A stretch of DNA of 64,000 nt from assembly GCF_022647325.1 (NCBI RefSeq), contig NZ_CP071405.1, positions 744,001 through 808,000 on the forward strand, given 5' to 3'. Numbering within the stretch: the first letter of the stretch is position 1; each line of letters starts with the position of its first letter. Source of the DNA: Pantoea deleyi (GTDB lineage Bacteria > Pseudomonadota > Gammaproteobacteria > Enterobacterales > Enterobacteriaceae). This document shows positions 7,691-16,962 of the stretch, one piece after another. Position numbers and translations under genes: made by a program. The notes beneath the pieces were generated by a model. That model searched no databases. It worked only from the letters and a program-made list of their open reading frames with translations, and was not told the DNA's origin.

Positions 7691-7965
7691 CGCTGAGCGG
7701 GTTTCGCCCGCCAGGCGCGCGGGAGTTTCAGTTTGCCCGTGCGGGCGGACGCGTTAAGGGGCGGACGCCCGCCCCTTAACAATCCCGGCGTCCGGCTGCC
7801 TTCGCGCCCCGCTTCGCGGGGTGCCCTCGTCACGCCCTGCGGCCGACGGACCGTCCGGACTCGCCATCCCTGGCTCGCGCCGTCCTTTCGCCGACGTCCT
7901 GTCGGCTCATCCTGGCCTCCGGTTGTTCCTCAGCGCTGTGGACGCCTCTGTCAGACCGTCGCCTG
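7691..7965 (+). repeat. 341-bp GC-rich tandem repeat, copy 3 (partial, about 275 bp)
   Basis: The third unit follows the others closely up to about 7965 (GACCGTCGCC-TGTACG) and then runs into unrelated sequence. It lacks the last 65 or so bases, which include the GTTGCCGGTTGCTGGCAGAG segment. It has slightly more substitutions than copies 1 and 2 near its end (CGGCTC for CGGCGC; GCTGTGG for GCTGCGG). Confidence 0.9.
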
Positions 7966-8119
7966 TACGTTTTTTTGTTTACTTCTATATGGCGTTGTCT
8001 GCCTGTCTGGAAAGCAGAGCCAGTTCCATGAACCTGAAGCGATAAAGTACCCAACACAGAAAGAAGACGTTACAGCGGGCAGGGAGGCCGTCAGAGCCGT
8101 TAAGCGGATGAGGGATTTC
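7966..8119. other. Unique spacer between the repeat array and its inverted relative
   Basis: About 150 bp of non-repeat sequence with a T-run near 7971-7977. No gene, promoter or mobile-element signature was seen. Together with the flanking repeats, the whole speC-mltC gap (6946-8378) is over 1.4 kb with no supported gene. Confidence 0.4.
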
Positions 8120-8330
8120 AGGACGAGCGGCAGGGATGTCCCGCCGGTCCGTAAGAAATCCGGAAGAATTGAAGGGACCGCGAAGCGGCGGTGATGCAGG
8201 CCGGAGCCAGGGGGCAGGGGGCGCGGCGACTGGCGCCCCCTTGTCGGTCGCCTGCAGAGGCGGGCCTGAAACAGCCCGGCCCGCCAGACGAACGAAACCC
8301 GCGCAGGGTAAAACTACGGCCAGACGAAGC
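8120..8330 (-). repeat. Diverged inverted member of the same repeat family
   Basis: Read on the minus strand, 8325 down to about 8280 contains GGCCGTAGTTTTAC followed by CTGCGCGGGTTTCG and CTGGCGG, matching the head of the 341-bp unit at most positions. Further along, the same order of elements recurs in decayed form: GTTTCAG, a GGGGGCG...CGCCCCC stem, and CCGCTTCGCGG. It therefore looks like an older, inverted relative of the tandem array. The inner boundary near 8120 is approximate. Confidence 0.55.
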
Positions 8331-8378
8331 CGGGCCCGTTTGCGCAGCAAACTTCCCCCGCGCAGCGAGCCCCCCCAA

Positions 8379-9458
8379 TCAGAACCCTCTGTAACTCCGC
8401 TGTGCGGTACTCACCTTATAGAGATAACGGCGCGACTCCGCCGACGGATGCTGACTGGTCAGGGTCTGATAAACCTTATTCGGCGACATATTGTTTATCA
8501 TCGCAAACGCCCGATCTTTATCGCTTGAGAAGACGCGCAGCACGCTGCCAGCCCCGCCGTTATAGGCCGTGATCACCGCATAGCGGCGTGACAGTGGGTC
8601 CTGAATGCCGCCCAGATAGTTGCGCTGCAACAGCGCCAGATAGGCCGTACCGGCGTCGATGTTGTTCTCCGGATCCAGCAGATAGCTGCGGCTCGGTTTG
8701 CCCCATTTGCCCTTCATGCGGAACACATCCACACCGGCGGTATGCTGCACGACCTGCATCAGGCCCAGCGCATCCGAGTGGCTGACCGCATAGGGGTTAA
8801 AGCTCGATTCGGTCTGCATAATCGCCAGGATCAGCGATGCATCGACACCGTACTCTTCGGCGGCTTTCCGCACCATCGGCAAATATTTGTGTGCACGCTT
8901 GTCGAGGTGGTTCGGCACCATCGGAATCGAAATAGAGTAAATCACATGCAGGCCGGACGTGCGGCGCATCAGTTTGTGCTGGATCAGATAGTCCGCAAAG
9001 GCTTCAGCGCGGCCCTGCCAGCGAATCGGCTGACCGGTGTTATCCAGTACCTGACCATAGAGCAGCGGCTCTTTACTGATCTCGATGTCGTTGGCATCGG
9101 AGTAGAGATCGACATTACCCGGATCTTCACCAATCAGCAGGGTGGTCACGATCGCCTGGCGCAGGCTGGCCATCGGATCGGTGCCTGAGATCGTTTCGAT
9201 CGTCAGCTTACCGCTCTCAAAGTTGATGTGGCTGCGGGTGTAATAGTTGTCGCTGTATTTGACGTAATCTTTCGGTCCGGCAATCAGGACCTCATTGATA
9301 CCCCAGATATTCTCAATATTGTGAGCAAACTGCCCCATCAGAATATCAAAACCGTTGGTATCTTTTACCCACTCTTCGTGGGACTGCTGATGTTTCGACC
9401 CGGAACAGGAGACCAAAAGTGGTGCTATCACCAACAAGGCGATTAATTTTTTATTCAT
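8379..9458 (-). CDS. mltC: Membrane-bound lytic murein transglycosylase C
   Basis: This outer-membrane lipoprotein cleaves the MurNAc-GlcNAc bond of peptidoglycan to give 1,6-anhydro products. The 359 residues start with a lipoprotein signal ending LLVSC, so Cys18 is the acylation site. An MltC-specific N-terminal domain follows (about 40-190). The C-terminal SLT domain carries [23 protein letters not shown], where the Glu is catalytic, and AYNGGAG. It is the last gene of mutY-yggX-mltC on the minus strand, 54 bp after yggX. The Shine-Dalgarno before the ATG is poor; the lipoprotein signal decides the start. The repeat array lies beyond its 3' end. Confidence 0.97.
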   Translation of the reverse strand: MNKKLIALLVIAPLLVSCSGSKHQQSHEEWVKDTNGFDILMGQFAHNIENIWGINEVLIAGPKDYVKYSDNYYTRSHINFESGKLTIETISGTDPMASLRQAIVTTLLIGEDPGNVDLYSDANDIEISKEPLLYGQVLDNTGQPIRWQGRAEAFADYLIQHKLMRRTSGLHVIYSISIPMVPNHLDKRAHKYLPMVRKAAEEYGVDASLILAIMQTESSFNPYAVSHSDALGLMQVVQHTAGVDVFRMKGKWGKPSRSYLLDPENNIDAGTAYLALLQRNYLGGIQDPLSRRYAVITAYNGGAGSVLRVFSSDKDRAFAMINNMSPNKVYQTLTSQHPSAESRRYLYKVSTAQRSYRGF

Positions 9459-9512
9459 TGGGAGTGCAAGCCTGACCTGGATAACCGGCCTCCCTGAAGA
9501 GGCCCGGAATGT

Positions 9513-9785
9513 TTACGCTTCTGGCGGAGTATAGCCTTCGATATGAACGTCCTTGCCTTCGAACAGGAAATTAATCATCTCCTTCTCCAGCACTTTACGA
9601 TCCTCAGGATTCATCATGTTGAGCTTCTTTTCATTGATCAACATGGTCTGTTTGGCCATCCATTTCTGCCAGGCTTCTTTGGAAATCTCGTTGTAAATAC
9701 GCTTACCCAGATCGCCCGGGTAGAGCTGAAAATCCTGTCCTTCCGCGTCGCGCTGTAAAAAAGTACAAAAAATCGTGCGGCTCAT
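9513..9785 (-). CDS. yggX: Iron-trafficking / oxidative-damage protection protein YggX
   Basis: A small cytoplasmic protein of 90 residues, helping to protect iron-sulfur enzymes from oxidative damage and linked to Fe(II) trafficking in enteric bacteria. The sequence begins [31 protein letters not shown], with the single Cys7 and the family's W-x-x-W ([11 protein letters not shown]). The ATG overlaps the mutY stop by one base (TAATG), so translation is probably coupled. Grouping with the base-excision glycosylase MutY fits a shared oxidative-stress role. Sox control is known in E. coli and Salmonella; I did not identify a soxbox here. Confidence 0.96.
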   Translation of the reverse strand: MSRTIFCTFLQRDAEGQDFQLYPGDLGKRIYNEISKEAWQKWMAKQTMLINEKKLNMMNPEDRKVLEKEMINFLFEGKDVHIEGYTPPEA

Positions 9786-10867
9786 TACTCTTCCTCATTA
9801 ATCTCACAACTGTTCAACGCCAGTTGTCGGGGATGGCGCAGCTCGTGCAACAGGCGCTCAACGGGTGCGGCTAATCCCACAGATGGTGGCAGCGCTAAGT
9901 TATACCAGAGACCGCCTGCTTCATCCATCGCCGGCCCGGCAGAAGGCCATGCCAGCCACATCGGAACGATATCCAGATGGAAATGGCTGAAGGTGTGACG
10001 GAAGGCGGTCAGCTGCTGCGGTTTATCATGGATGCCACGCGCCGCCAGCCAGTCGGTCATGGCCGCTTCGGAGGTGAACTGCGGGAAGCAGAACAGACCG
10101 CCCCACAGGCCCACCGGCGGCCGCTGCTCCAGCCAGACCTCATCGCCATCCTGCATCATCAGGAACCAGCCACTGCGCTCCGGCAGCACCTGCTTCGGCT
10201 TCTTGCCGGGATAGCTCGCCCAGCTGCTGCTGGCGTAGGCCTCACAGCCGCTGTTCAGCGGGCAGATCTCGCACTTCGGTTTCGAGCGGGTACAGACGAT
10301 CGCCCCCAGATCCATCATTGCCTGATTGAACTGGCTGACGCCCCTGGCGGGCGTGACCTCTTCGCTGATCTGCCAGAGCCGTTTCTCGACCTCTTTTTTA
10401 CCCGGCCAGCCGCTGACGGCGTAGCAGCGGGCCAGCACGCGCTTGACGTTGCCATCCAGAATCGGGAAATGCTGACCGAGCGAGAGCGACAGAATCGCGC
10501 CTGCCGTCGAGCGGCCAACGCCGGGCAGGGCGGAGACATCCTCAAAGGTCTGCGGAAACTCGCCGTGATGCACCTCGACCACCTGCTTTGCGGCTTTGTG
10601 CAGATTACGCGCACGGGCGTAGTAGCCAAGGCCGGTCCAGAGATGCAGCACTTCGTCCAGCGGTGCCGCAGCCAGATCGGTGACCGTGGGGAAACGCGCC
10701 ATAAAACGCTCAAAATAGGGGATAACCGTGGCAACCTGGGTCTGCTGGAGCATCACTTCGGAGAGCCACACCTTGTAAGGCGTTTTCTCCAGCTGCCACG
10801 GCAGGGTTTTGCGACCGAAGCGCTGATACCAGTCCAGCACCTGTTGCGCGAACTGCGGCGCTTGCAT
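9785..10867 (-). CDS. mutY: Adenine DNA glycosylase MutY
   Basis: Removes adenine mispaired with 8-oxoguanine or guanine, acting in the GO system against oxidative mutagenesis. The 360 residues show the helix-hairpin-helix [16 protein letters not shown] and the [4Fe-4S] loop with ligand spacing C-x6-C-x2-C-x5-C. The C-terminal NUDIX-like domain reads the 8-oxoG strand. The start at 10867 gives [14 protein letters not shown], aligning with the E. coli N terminus. The longer reading from 10954 adds an unconserved 29-residue head; no start has a strong ribosome binding site. It is divergent from trmB. Confidence 0.96.
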   Translation of the reverse strand: MQAPQFAQQVLDWYQRFGRKTLPWQLEKTPYKVWLSEVMLQQTQVATVIPYFERFMARFPTVTDLAAAPLDEVLHLWTGLGYYARARNLHKAAKQVVEVHHGEFPQTFEDVSALPGVGRSTAGAILSLSLGQHFPILDGNVKRVLARCYAVSGWPGKKEVEKRLWQISEEVTPARGVSQFNQAMMDLGAIVCTRSKPKCEICPLNSGCEAYASSSWASYPGKKPKQVLPERSGWFLMMQDGDEVWLEQRPPVGLWGGLFCFPQFTSEAAMTDWLAARGIHDKPQQLTAFRHTFSHFHLDIVPMWLAWPSAGPAMDEAGGLWYNLALPPSVGLAAPVERLLHELRHPRQLALNSCEINEEE

Positions 10868-11024
10868 CATAAGAAGGAAATTTTCCGTGTTTACTCTACA
10901 CTCAGGCAGGAATTCCAGCACATGCGCACCTGGGTGTAAACCGGAAGATTGCAAAGGCTTGCTTCTGCTTATGAACTTTGCATAATGCCCGTTTCCCGGA
11001 ACAGGCTAACCAGCAGGCTTTTAC

Positions 11025-11744
11025 ATGATTAATGACGTCATCACCCCAGAATTTGATGAGAACGGGCGGCCATTGCGCCGGATCCGCAGCTTTGTGCGCC
11101 GCCAGGGTCGCTTAACGAAAGGCCAGCAGCAGGCGCTGGATACCCTGTGGCCGGTTATGGGCGTGGAATATCAGCCGGAACCCGTCGATCTGACCGAACT
11201 GTTTGGCCGTGAGGCCCCGGTGACGCTGGAGATCGGCTTTGGCATGGGCGCTTCGCTGGTGACCATGGCGCAGAACACGCCGCACCAGAACTTCCTGGGC
11301 ATTGAGGTGCATGCGCCGGGCGTCGGCGCCTGCCTGGCCTCGGCAAAAGAGGCCGATGTGCAGAACCTGCGGGTAATGTGTCATGACGCGGTGGAAGTGC
11401 TGGAGAAGATGATTCCGGATAACTCGCTGCGCATGGTTCAGCTCTTCTTCCCCGATCCCTGGCATAAAGCGCGTCACAACAAACGCCGTATCGTTCAGGT
11501 GCCTTTCGCCGAGCTGGTGATGCGCAAGCTGAAACCGGGTGGCGTATTCCACATGGCGACCGACTGGGAAGCCTACGCCGAACATATGCTGGAAGTGATG
11601 AACAGCATCGACGGCTATCGCAATCAGTCAGAACAACAGAATTACGTGCCGCGTCCTGAAACGCGTCCACTGACCAAGTTTGAGCAGCGCGGGCAGCGTT
11701 TAGGCCACGGCGTATGGGATTTAATGTTTGAGAGGGTGAAATAA
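11025..11744 (+). CDS. trmB: tRNA (guanine-N7-)-methyltransferase TrmB
   Basis: Uses S-adenosylmethionine to form 7-methylguanosine at position 46 of tRNA variable loops. The 239 residues contain the class I methyltransferase glycine motif ([11 protein letters not shown], about 66-76), the family motif [15 protein letters not shown], and the late motif [19 protein letters not shown]. It is the first gene of a trmB-yggL pair. Its stop codon overlaps the yggL ATG (TAATG). The promoter lies in the 157-bp gap shared with divergent mutY. Confidence 0.97.
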   Translation: MINDVITPEFDENGRPLRRIRSFVRRQGRLTKGQQQALDTLWPVMGVEYQPEPVDLTELFGREAPVTLEIGFGMGASLVTMAQNTPHQNFLGIEVHAPGVGACLASAKEADVQNLRVMCHDAVEVLEKMIPDNSLRMVQLFFPDPWHKARHNKRRIVQVPFAELVMRKLKPGGVFHMATDWEAYAEHMLEVMNSIDGYRNQSEQQNYVPRPETRPLTKFEQRGQRLGHGVWDLMFERVK

Positions 11745-12070
11745 TGGCCACACAACGCAGCCGCCGTTTACGTAAAAAACTGCACATCGACGAGTTTCAG
11801 GAGCTGGGCTTCTCCGTTGCCTGGCGCTTCCCGGAAGGCACCAGCGAAAGCGAAATCGATGAGACGCTGAACCAGTTCATCAATGAAGCGATCGATCCTA
11901 ACGGTCTGGCCTTCGATGGCAGCGGCTATCTGGTGTGGGAAGGTCTGGTCTGCCTGCAGAAAACCGGCAAATGCACCGAAGAACATCGTGCGCTGGTGCG
12001 CAAATGGCTGGAAGATCGCAAGCTGCAGGATGTGCAGATGACGGAACTCTTTGACGTCTGGTGGGACTAA
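11744..12070 (+). CDS. yggL: YggL family 50S ribosome-binding protein (DUF469)
   Basis: A 108-residue cytoplasmic protein of the DUF469 family, reported to associate with the ribosome. The conserved core SRRLRKKLHIDEFQELGFSV is basic at the start. The family C terminus TELFDVWWD is intact. Translational coupling to trmB is visible as a one-base stop/start overlap, suggesting a shared role in translation. No catalytic motif is present and the function is not well defined. Confidence 0.95.
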   Translation: MATQRSRRLRKKLHIDEFQELGFSVAWRFPEGTSESEIDETLNQFINEAIDPNGLAFDGSGYLVWEGLVCLQKTGKCTEEHRALVRKWLEDRKLQDVQMTELFDVWWD

Positions 12071-12174
12071 TAGCCACGCCCCCGATGCGTATCGCGGGCC
12101 AGGTTTTCAGTTACACAGCGTCGGGCTGAGTCCCGATCGCTGAACGGTTTCAGACCAGATGTTAGGGAGTGGAT

Positions 12175-12891
12175 ATGATGCGTAAAGCGCTTCTTGCTGT
12201 GCTGCTGGTGGCAGCGACCCAGGCGCAGGCCGCCTATGAATGCAGCGTTAAGCCGCAGGACGACGTGGTGATTAAGCCGCAGAGCGTGCAGGTGGTCGGG
12301 GCCAACGGCAACATGGAAATCTCGCCGCAGGGCGATGTGCAGTCCAACGGAAAGCGGGTCACGCTGGATGCGGCCGGCCGTCAGAAAGCGATCGACTACC
12401 AGAATGCGCTGCGCCGCGATCTCCCCTGGATTGACAGCGGGGCGACGTCACGTCTGGAGAAAGGGCGTGCGGCACTGGATCGGGTCATCGTCGAAAAGCT
12501 GGGAAGCGGCAGCAACGTCCGTAACCGTCTGACGACCCTGAACGGTCAGCTGAAACAGCAGATGAACCGCATCATTGAGCATCGCGAAGATGGTCTGACG
12601 TTCCACCATCAGGCGATCGACAAGGTGCGCGCCGAAGGCGAACGGCTGGTGCAGTCGACGCTGGGCGGCGTGATGCAGGACAGTCTGAATGAGATGGGCA
12701 GTCAGCAGGGCAGTGGCGGCAGCAACCCGCTGCAGGCGATTATGGGAAATCTGGGTGGTCTGCAGCAGTCGATTCAGGCTGAGTGGAGCAAACAGGAGCA
12801 GGATTTCCAGAACTTCGGTCACGAAGTCTGCAACCGCGTCATCGCCCTGGAAGACCAGCGTAAACAGCTCGCTGGCGCACTGAAAAACTAA
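12175..12891 (+). CDS. yggN: YggN family protein (DUF2884), exported
   Basis: A periplasmic protein of unknown function, 238 residues from the ATG at 12175 (MMRKALL). The signal peptide ends near AQA-AYEC. The mature part has two cysteines far apart, a coiled-coil-prone middle (LNGQLKQQMNRIIEHREDGLTFHHQAIDKV), and a low-complexity GSQQGSGGSN linker before a helical tail. An in-frame GTG at 12169 is less likely: AGGGAG at 12164-12169 serves as ribosome binding site for the ATG five bases further on. In E. coli the genes yggM and ansB follow yggN; here hemW follows directly in convergent orientation. Confidence 0.92.
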   Translation: MMRKALLAVLLVAATQAQAAYECSVKPQDDVVIKPQSVQVVGANGNMEISPQGDVQSNGKRVTLDAAGRQKAIDYQNALRRDLPWIDSGATSRLEKGRAALDRVIVEKLGSGSNVRNRLTTLNGQLKQQMNRIIEHREDGLTFHHQAIDKVRAEGERLVQSTLGGVMQDSLNEMGSQQGSGGSNPLQAIMGNLGGLQQSIQAEWSKQEQDFQNFGHEVCNRVIALEDQRKQLAGALKN

Positions 12892-12896
12892 GTCAA

Positions 12897-12921
12897 CGCC
12901 TCAGCCTGCCGGGCTGAGGCG
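12897..12921. terminator. Hairpin between convergent yggN and hemW
   Basis: CGCCTCAGCC (12897-12906) pairs perfectly with GGCTGAGGCG (12912-12921) around a 5-base loop. It sits between two convergent stops. There is no clear T-run on either side, so its strength as an intrinsic terminator is doubtful. Confidence 0.55.
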
Positions 12922-12927
12922 TCCTGC

Positions 12928-14067
12928 TTACTCTTCCGCTAAGAACAGCTCCAGCAGCGAATTCAGGAACAGTTTCCCTTTCTCCGTAATCTGCCACTGC
13001 GCCGGGGTTTCGATCACGTAACCGGCAGCGATGGCGGCATCCATCTGTGGACGGATCGCCTGTTCGGCTAAGCCGGTATAGCGGCTGAACGCGTCGCGCG
13101 GCGCGGCTTCCAGCAGGCGAAAACGGTTCATGAAATATTCAAACGGCTTGTCGCTGTCTGCCACATCATACTGCTTTTCGCGGTAGTTACCCTGCATAAA
13201 GCCACGCGGATGGCGGGTTTTCACCGTGCGGACGATGCGGCCATCCGGCTGCGTCAGCTTGCCATGCGCACCACAGCCAATCCCCAGATAGTCGCCAAAG
13301 CGCCAGTAGTTGAGGTTGTGTTCACAGCGGTAGCCCGGCTTCGCATAGGCGGAGGTTTCATACTGCTGATAACCGGCCTCCCGCAGCAGCCGATCGCCCT
13401 GTTCGAAGATATCCCACAGCGCATCATCATCCGGCAGCACCGGCGGGCGCGAGCCAAACAGGGTGTTGGGCTCGATGGTGAGCTGATACCAGGAGAGATG
13501 CGGCGGATTCAGCGCTATCGCCCGGCGTAAATCGTCGAGCGCCTCTTCCAGCGACTGATCGGGCAGGCCATGCATCAGGTCAAGGTTAAAGCTGCGCAGC
13601 GACAGAGAAGCCGCCAGCTCAGCGGCGCGAACCGCCTCTTCCGGGCCATGAATACGGCCCAGACGCTGCAGTTTCTGCGGACTGAAGCTCTGAACGCCAA
13701 TCGAAATACGATTAATACCGGCGCGCTGATAGGCGCTGAAGCGGTCCGCTTCCACGGTGCCGGGGTTGGCTTCCATGGTCACTTCTGCATCCGGCGCCAG
13801 GTTCAGACGCGCCCGGACGCCATCCATCAGCATCTGCATCGCGCTGCTGCTCAGCAGGCTGGGTGTGCCGCCGCCAATAAAGATCGTGCGCACTTCACGG
13901 CCATGAATCAGCGGCAGGTCGATCTCCAGATCGCGCAGCAGGTGCTGCACGTATTCAACGTGCGGCACCTCATCTTTCAGCGCATGGGAGTTAAAATCAC
14001 AGTAGGGACACTTCTGTACGCACCATGGAATGTGGATGTAGAGACTCAGTGGCGGCAGATTAGGCAT
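12928..14067 (-). CDS. hemW: Radical SAM heme chaperone HemW
   Basis: A cytoplasmic/membrane-associated heme-binding chaperone thought to insert heme into respiratory enzymes, formerly annotated as an oxygen-independent coproporphyrinogen oxidase. The 379 residues carry the radical-SAM cluster motif C-x3-C-x2-C ([16 protein letters not shown], about 13-28), the GGGTPSLL motif, and the HemN C-terminal domain. True HemN has an additional upstream Cys pattern; this shorter form is the HemW type. It is the last gene of yggS-yggT-rdgB-hemW, overlapping rdgB by 8 bases. Confidence 0.95.
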   Translation of the reverse strand: MPNLPPLSLYIHIPWCVQKCPYCDFNSHALKDEVPHVEYVQHLLRDLEIDLPLIHGREVRTIFIGGGTPSLLSSSAMQMLMDGVRARLNLAPDAEVTMEANPGTVEADRFSAYQRAGINRISIGVQSFSPQKLQRLGRIHGPEEAVRAAELAASLSLRSFNLDLMHGLPDQSLEEALDDLRRAIALNPPHLSWYQLTIEPNTLFGSRPPVLPDDDALWDIFEQGDRLLREAGYQQYETSAYAKPGYRCEHNLNYWRFGDYLGIGCGAHGKLTQPDGRIVRTVKTRHPRGFMQGNYREKQYDVADSDKPFEYFMNRFRLLEAAPRDAFSRYTGLAEQAIRPQMDAAIAAGYVIETPAQWQITEKGKLFLNSLLELFLAEE

Positions 14068-14653
14068 TACGCATCGCTTCCAGCAACAGCGTCAATGCTT
14101 TACCCCGGTGAGACACGGCACCTTTTTCCGCTTTGCTCAGCTCGGCAGCGGTTTTACCCAGCGCCGGAACAGCGAAAATCGGGTCGTAACCAAAGCCACC
14201 GTTGCCAGAGGCAGAGCGGGTGATCTCACCCGCCCAGCTGCCGTGGAACACCAGCGGCGTCGGGTCTTCCGCATGACGCAGATAGACCAGCACGCAGTGA
14301 AACTGCGCCTGACGCTGACCGTCCGGCACATTTTCCAGCGCCTGCAGCAGCTTCTCCAGATTCTGCTGATCGCTGGCATCCTCGCCGGCATAGCGCGCCG
14401 AGTAGATGCCAGGCGCGCCGCCCAGCGCATCCACGGCCAGGCCCGAATCATCGGCAATCGCCGGTAAGCCGGTGATCTGCGCCGCGTGACGCGCCTTGAG
14501 AATCGCATTCTCAATAAAGGTCAGGCCGGTCTCTTCCGCCGACTCAACCCCGAGGTCACTCTGTGCGACGATATCCAGACCAAAAGCGGAGAGTAACTCC
14601 GCCAGTTCACGTACCTTGCCGGGGTTGCCGGTGGCGAGGACAACTTTTTGCAT
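14060..14653 (-). CDS. rdgB: XTP/dITP pyrophosphatase RdgB (non-canonical purine NTP phosphatase)
   Basis: Hydrolyses dITP, XTP and dHAPTP to monophosphates, cleaning the nucleotide pool. The 197 residues from the ATG at 14653 begin [21 protein letters not shown], as in E. coli; a reading from 14674 adds seven unconserved residues. Other family motifs are [34 protein letters not shown] and GGFGYDPIF. It lies 21 bp after yggT and overlaps hemW by 8 bases, indicating one operon. E. coli has yggU in the yggT-rdgB gap; here there is no room for it. Confidence 0.96.
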   Translation of the reverse strand: MQKVVLATGNPGKVRELAELLSAFGLDIVAQSDLGVESAEETGLTFIENAILKARHAAQITGLPAIADDSGLAVDALGGAPGIYSARYAGEDASDQQNLEKLLQALENVPDGQRQAQFHCVLVYLRHAEDPTPLVFHGSWAGEITRSASGNGGFGYDPIFAVPALGKTAAELSKAEKGAVSHRGKALTLLLEAMRNA

Positions 14654-14674
14654 AACGGTTCCAGTTTGATTCAT

Positions 14675-15229
14675 TTACAGCAGATACCAGAGACCCGGGA
14701 ACAGGTCCATGCCGAGAAAGTTCAGGGCATACAGCACCAGGATGACGATCATCGCCGAAAAATCGATGCCGCCCATCGCAGGCAGAATACGGCGAATGGG
14801 GGCCATCAGCGGTTCGGTTAACTGCACCAGCAGATAGTCCACGGGGCCACGGCCCTGGCTGATCCAGCTCATCAGTGAGCGGATAATGATGACCCAGAAG
14901 ACCAGATATCCGGCAGATTTCAGCAGCGACAGCAGACCGACCAGCAGATTGGTCGGATCGACAGAGAACACGCCGACCTGAATCAGCAGCAGAATCGGGT
15001 ATTTCAGCGTCGTCAGCACAAAGGCCAGCAGCAGCGAGGCGGTGTCGATCGGCCCCAGCGCCGGAATGATGCGGCGTAGCGGCTTCACAACCGGCTGCGT
15101 TACTTTCACGACAAACTGCGCCAGGGGATTATAAAAATCGCAGCGCGACCACTGCATCCAGATGCGCAGCAGCAGCACCATCACGTAGAGATCGATTAGC
15201 GTTTTAACTAAAAACGTCAGTGTTAACAT
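14675..15229 (-). CDS. yggT: YggT family inner-membrane protein
   Basis: An integral membrane protein of 184 residues built from two tandem YggT units, each with two hydrophobic helices. The repeated signature is visible as KPLRRIIPALGPID in the first unit and APIRRILPAMGGID in the second. The function is not established; links to osmotic shock tolerance and, in distant relatives, to cytochrome assembly and cell division have been proposed. It is the second gene of the yggS operon, 12 bp after yggS. Confidence 0.95.
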   Translation of the reverse strand: MLTLTFLVKTLIDLYVMVLLLRIWMQWSRCDFYNPLAQFVVKVTQPVVKPLRRIIPALGPIDTASLLLAFVLTTLKYPILLLIQVGVFSVDPTNLLVGLLSLLKSAGYLVFWVIIIRSLMSWISQGRGPVDYLLVQLTEPLMAPIRRILPAMGGIDFSAMIVILVLYALNFLGMDLFPGLWYLL

Positions 15230-15241
15230 GAAGTTCCTCTG

Positions 15242-15949
15242 TTATTTTTGTGAGTTGTGCGCATAGTCTCGTGCGCCAAAAATGGCGGTGCCGATACGCA
15301 CCATTGTACTGCCTGCGGCGATTGCCGCCTCCATGTCATCGCTCATTCCCAGCGAGAGCGTATCAATACCCGGATACTGCTGCTGCAACTGCCGGAAAGC
15401 CTCTGCCATCTGCTGACATACCGCCAGCTGCCGCGCGTAGTCACTCTCCGCGGCCGGAATCGCCATCAGTCCCCGCAGCCGCAGCTGCGGCAGGGCCGCA
15501 ATCTGCTCTGCCAGCCCGGAAACGGCCTCCAGCATGATGCCAGATTTGCTGTTCTCGTCACTGATATTTACCTGAATTAATACATTCAGGGGAGGCAGCG
15601 TCGCAGGCCGCTGATCGTTGAGCCGCTGCGCGATGCGCTGACGGTCGATCGTATGACACCAGGCAAAATTCTCCGCCACCAGACGACTTTTGTTGGACTG
15701 CAACGGGCCGATGAAGTGCCACGCCAGCTCAGGATGTGCGGCCAGCGCCTGAACCTTTTCAACCCCCTCCTGAACGTAATTTTCGCCAAAGGCTGTCTGG
15801 CCACCGGCAAACGCCTCTTCGACCGCGCTCGCAGGTTTGGTTTTGCTGACTGCAAGCAGGGTAATTTCTTCTGGTGCGCGGCCGCAACGCGCGGCAGCGG
15901 CGGCGATTCTCTGCCGCACTTGCTGTAGGTTCTGCTGGATTGAGGTCAT
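15242..15949 (-). CDS. yggS: Pyridoxal phosphate homeostasis protein YggS (PLPBP)
   Basis: A single-domain PLP-binding protein with no known catalytic turnover, which keeps PLP levels and branched-chain amino acid metabolism in balance. The 235 residues form a type III TIM barrel with the PLP lysine at residue 36 (LLAVSKTKPA). Other motifs are FGENYVQEG, WHFIGPLQSNKSR, QVNISDENSKSG and LSLGMSDDMEAAIAAGSTMVRIGTAIFG, typical of the family. It heads the yggS-yggT-rdgB-hemW operon and is divergent from the pilT-like gene, with only 14 bp between start codons. Confidence 0.96.
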   Translation of the reverse strand: MTSIQQNLQQVRQRIAAAAARCGRAPEEITLLAVSKTKPASAVEEAFAGGQTAFGENYVQEGVEKVQALAAHPELAWHFIGPLQSNKSRLVAENFAWCHTIDRQRIAQRLNDQRPATLPPLNVLIQVNISDENSKSGIMLEAVSGLAEQIAALPQLRLRGLMAIPAAESDYARQLAVCQQMAEAFRQLQQQYPGIDTLSLGMSDDMEAAIAAGSTMVRIGTAIFGARDYAHNSQK

Positions 15950-15963
15950 AGTCAGGAGAAATC

Positions 15964-16956
15964 ATGAATCTGGATGAAATGGTGGCGCTTAGTGTAAAGC
16001 ATAATGCCGCCGATCTGCACCTTTGCAGCGGACATTTGCCCTGCTGGCGGCGGCAGGGAAGGCTGGAGACACTGCCGCAGCAGCCCCGGATCGCCGACGA
16101 CGGGATCGCGCAGTTTATGGCGCAGTGGCTCAGTGACGCACAGCGCCAGCAGCTGGCGCAGGCGGGCCAGATCGATTTTGCCCTGAGCCTGGCGGACGGC
16201 TCACGGCTGCGTGCGAATCTGTTCAGGCAGCGCGAGGGGCTGTCGCTGGCGCTGCGGATTATCGCCACGACCTGCCCGACGCTGGCAGAACTGCAGCTGC
16301 CCGCCAGCGTGCCCCCACTGCTGGCGCAGCAGGATGGCCTGATTCTGGTGACCGGGGCGACGGGCAGCGGCAAATCCACCACGCTGGCGGCGCTGGTGGA
16401 TACGCTGAACCGTCAGCAGGCGCGTCATATCATCACGCTGGAGGATCCGATTGAGTTTATTCATCAGAGCCGGCAGTCGCTGATTCAGCAGCGGGAAATC
16501 GGACTGCACTGCGCGTCGTTCGCGCTGGGGATCCGGGCGGCGCTGCGTGAAGATCCGGACGTTATCCTGCTGGGTGAGCTTCGCGACAGCGACACCATTC
16601 GTCAGGCGCTGACGGCGGCGGAGACGGGTCATCTGGTGCTGGCGACGCTGCATACCCGCGGCGCAGCGCAGGCGGTGGATCGGCTGGTGGATGTCTTTCC
16701 GGCGGAGGAGAAGCCGCTGGTCCGGAGCCAGCTGGCGGGCAGCCTGAAGGCGGTGATCGCGCAGCGCCTGGTGCCCGCAGCGGCGGACGGGCGCATCGCC
16801 CTGTTTGAGATACTGATCGCCACGCCCGGCATCACCAATCTGATCCGCGAGGGGAAGATGCACCAGATCCCTGCGCTGTTGCAGACCGGCGCGCAGGCCG
16901 GAATGCAGACGTTTGAGCAGAGCCGCCTGGCGCGGCAGGCCGCCGGTCTTATCTAG
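15964..16956 (+). CDS. yggR: PilT-family type IV pilus retraction-type ATPase (YggR)
   Basis: A hexameric secretion/pilus ATPase of the PilT group, expected on the cytoplasmic face of the inner membrane. The 330 residues have an N-terminal PAS-like domain, Walker A GATGSGKSTT (about 130-139), an Asp box LEDPIEFIH, Walker B DVILLGELRD, and a His box TGHLVLATLHTRGA. No pilus genes flank it. YggR occurs in this position in E. coli without a proven role. It is transcribed away from yggS and convergent with ruvX. Confidence 0.93.
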   Translation: MNLDEMVALSVKHNAADLHLCSGHLPCWRRQGRLETLPQQPRIADDGIAQFMAQWLSDAQRQQLAQAGQIDFALSLADGSRLRANLFRQREGLSLALRIIATTCPTLAELQLPASVPPLLAQQDGLILVTGATGSGKSTTLAALVDTLNRQQARHIITLEDPIEFIHQSRQSLIQQREIGLHCASFALGIRAALREDPDVILLGELRDSDTIRQALTAAETGHLVLATLHTRGAAQAVDRLVDVFPAEEKPLVRSQLAGSLKAVIAQRLVPAAADGRIALFEILIATPGITNLIREGKMHQIPALLQTGAQAGMQTFEQSRLARQAAGLI

Positions 16957-16962
16957 CGGGCA

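Noticed and set aside
7009..7965. CRISPR array
   Set aside because: The units are 341 bp with no short repeat-spacer pattern and no cas genes nearby.
7051..8194. Families of near-identical 97-153 residue frames (GGRPPLN-type) on both strands within the 341-bp repeats
   Set aside because: They occur in overlapping phases on both strands, are Arg/Pro-rich, lack ribosome binding sites and simply reflect the GC-rich repeat. They are a likely source of false hypothetical-protein annotations.
7009..8330. Insertion sequence or other autonomous mobile element
   Set aside because: No transposase-like frame and no clear terminal inverted repeats with target duplication were seen.
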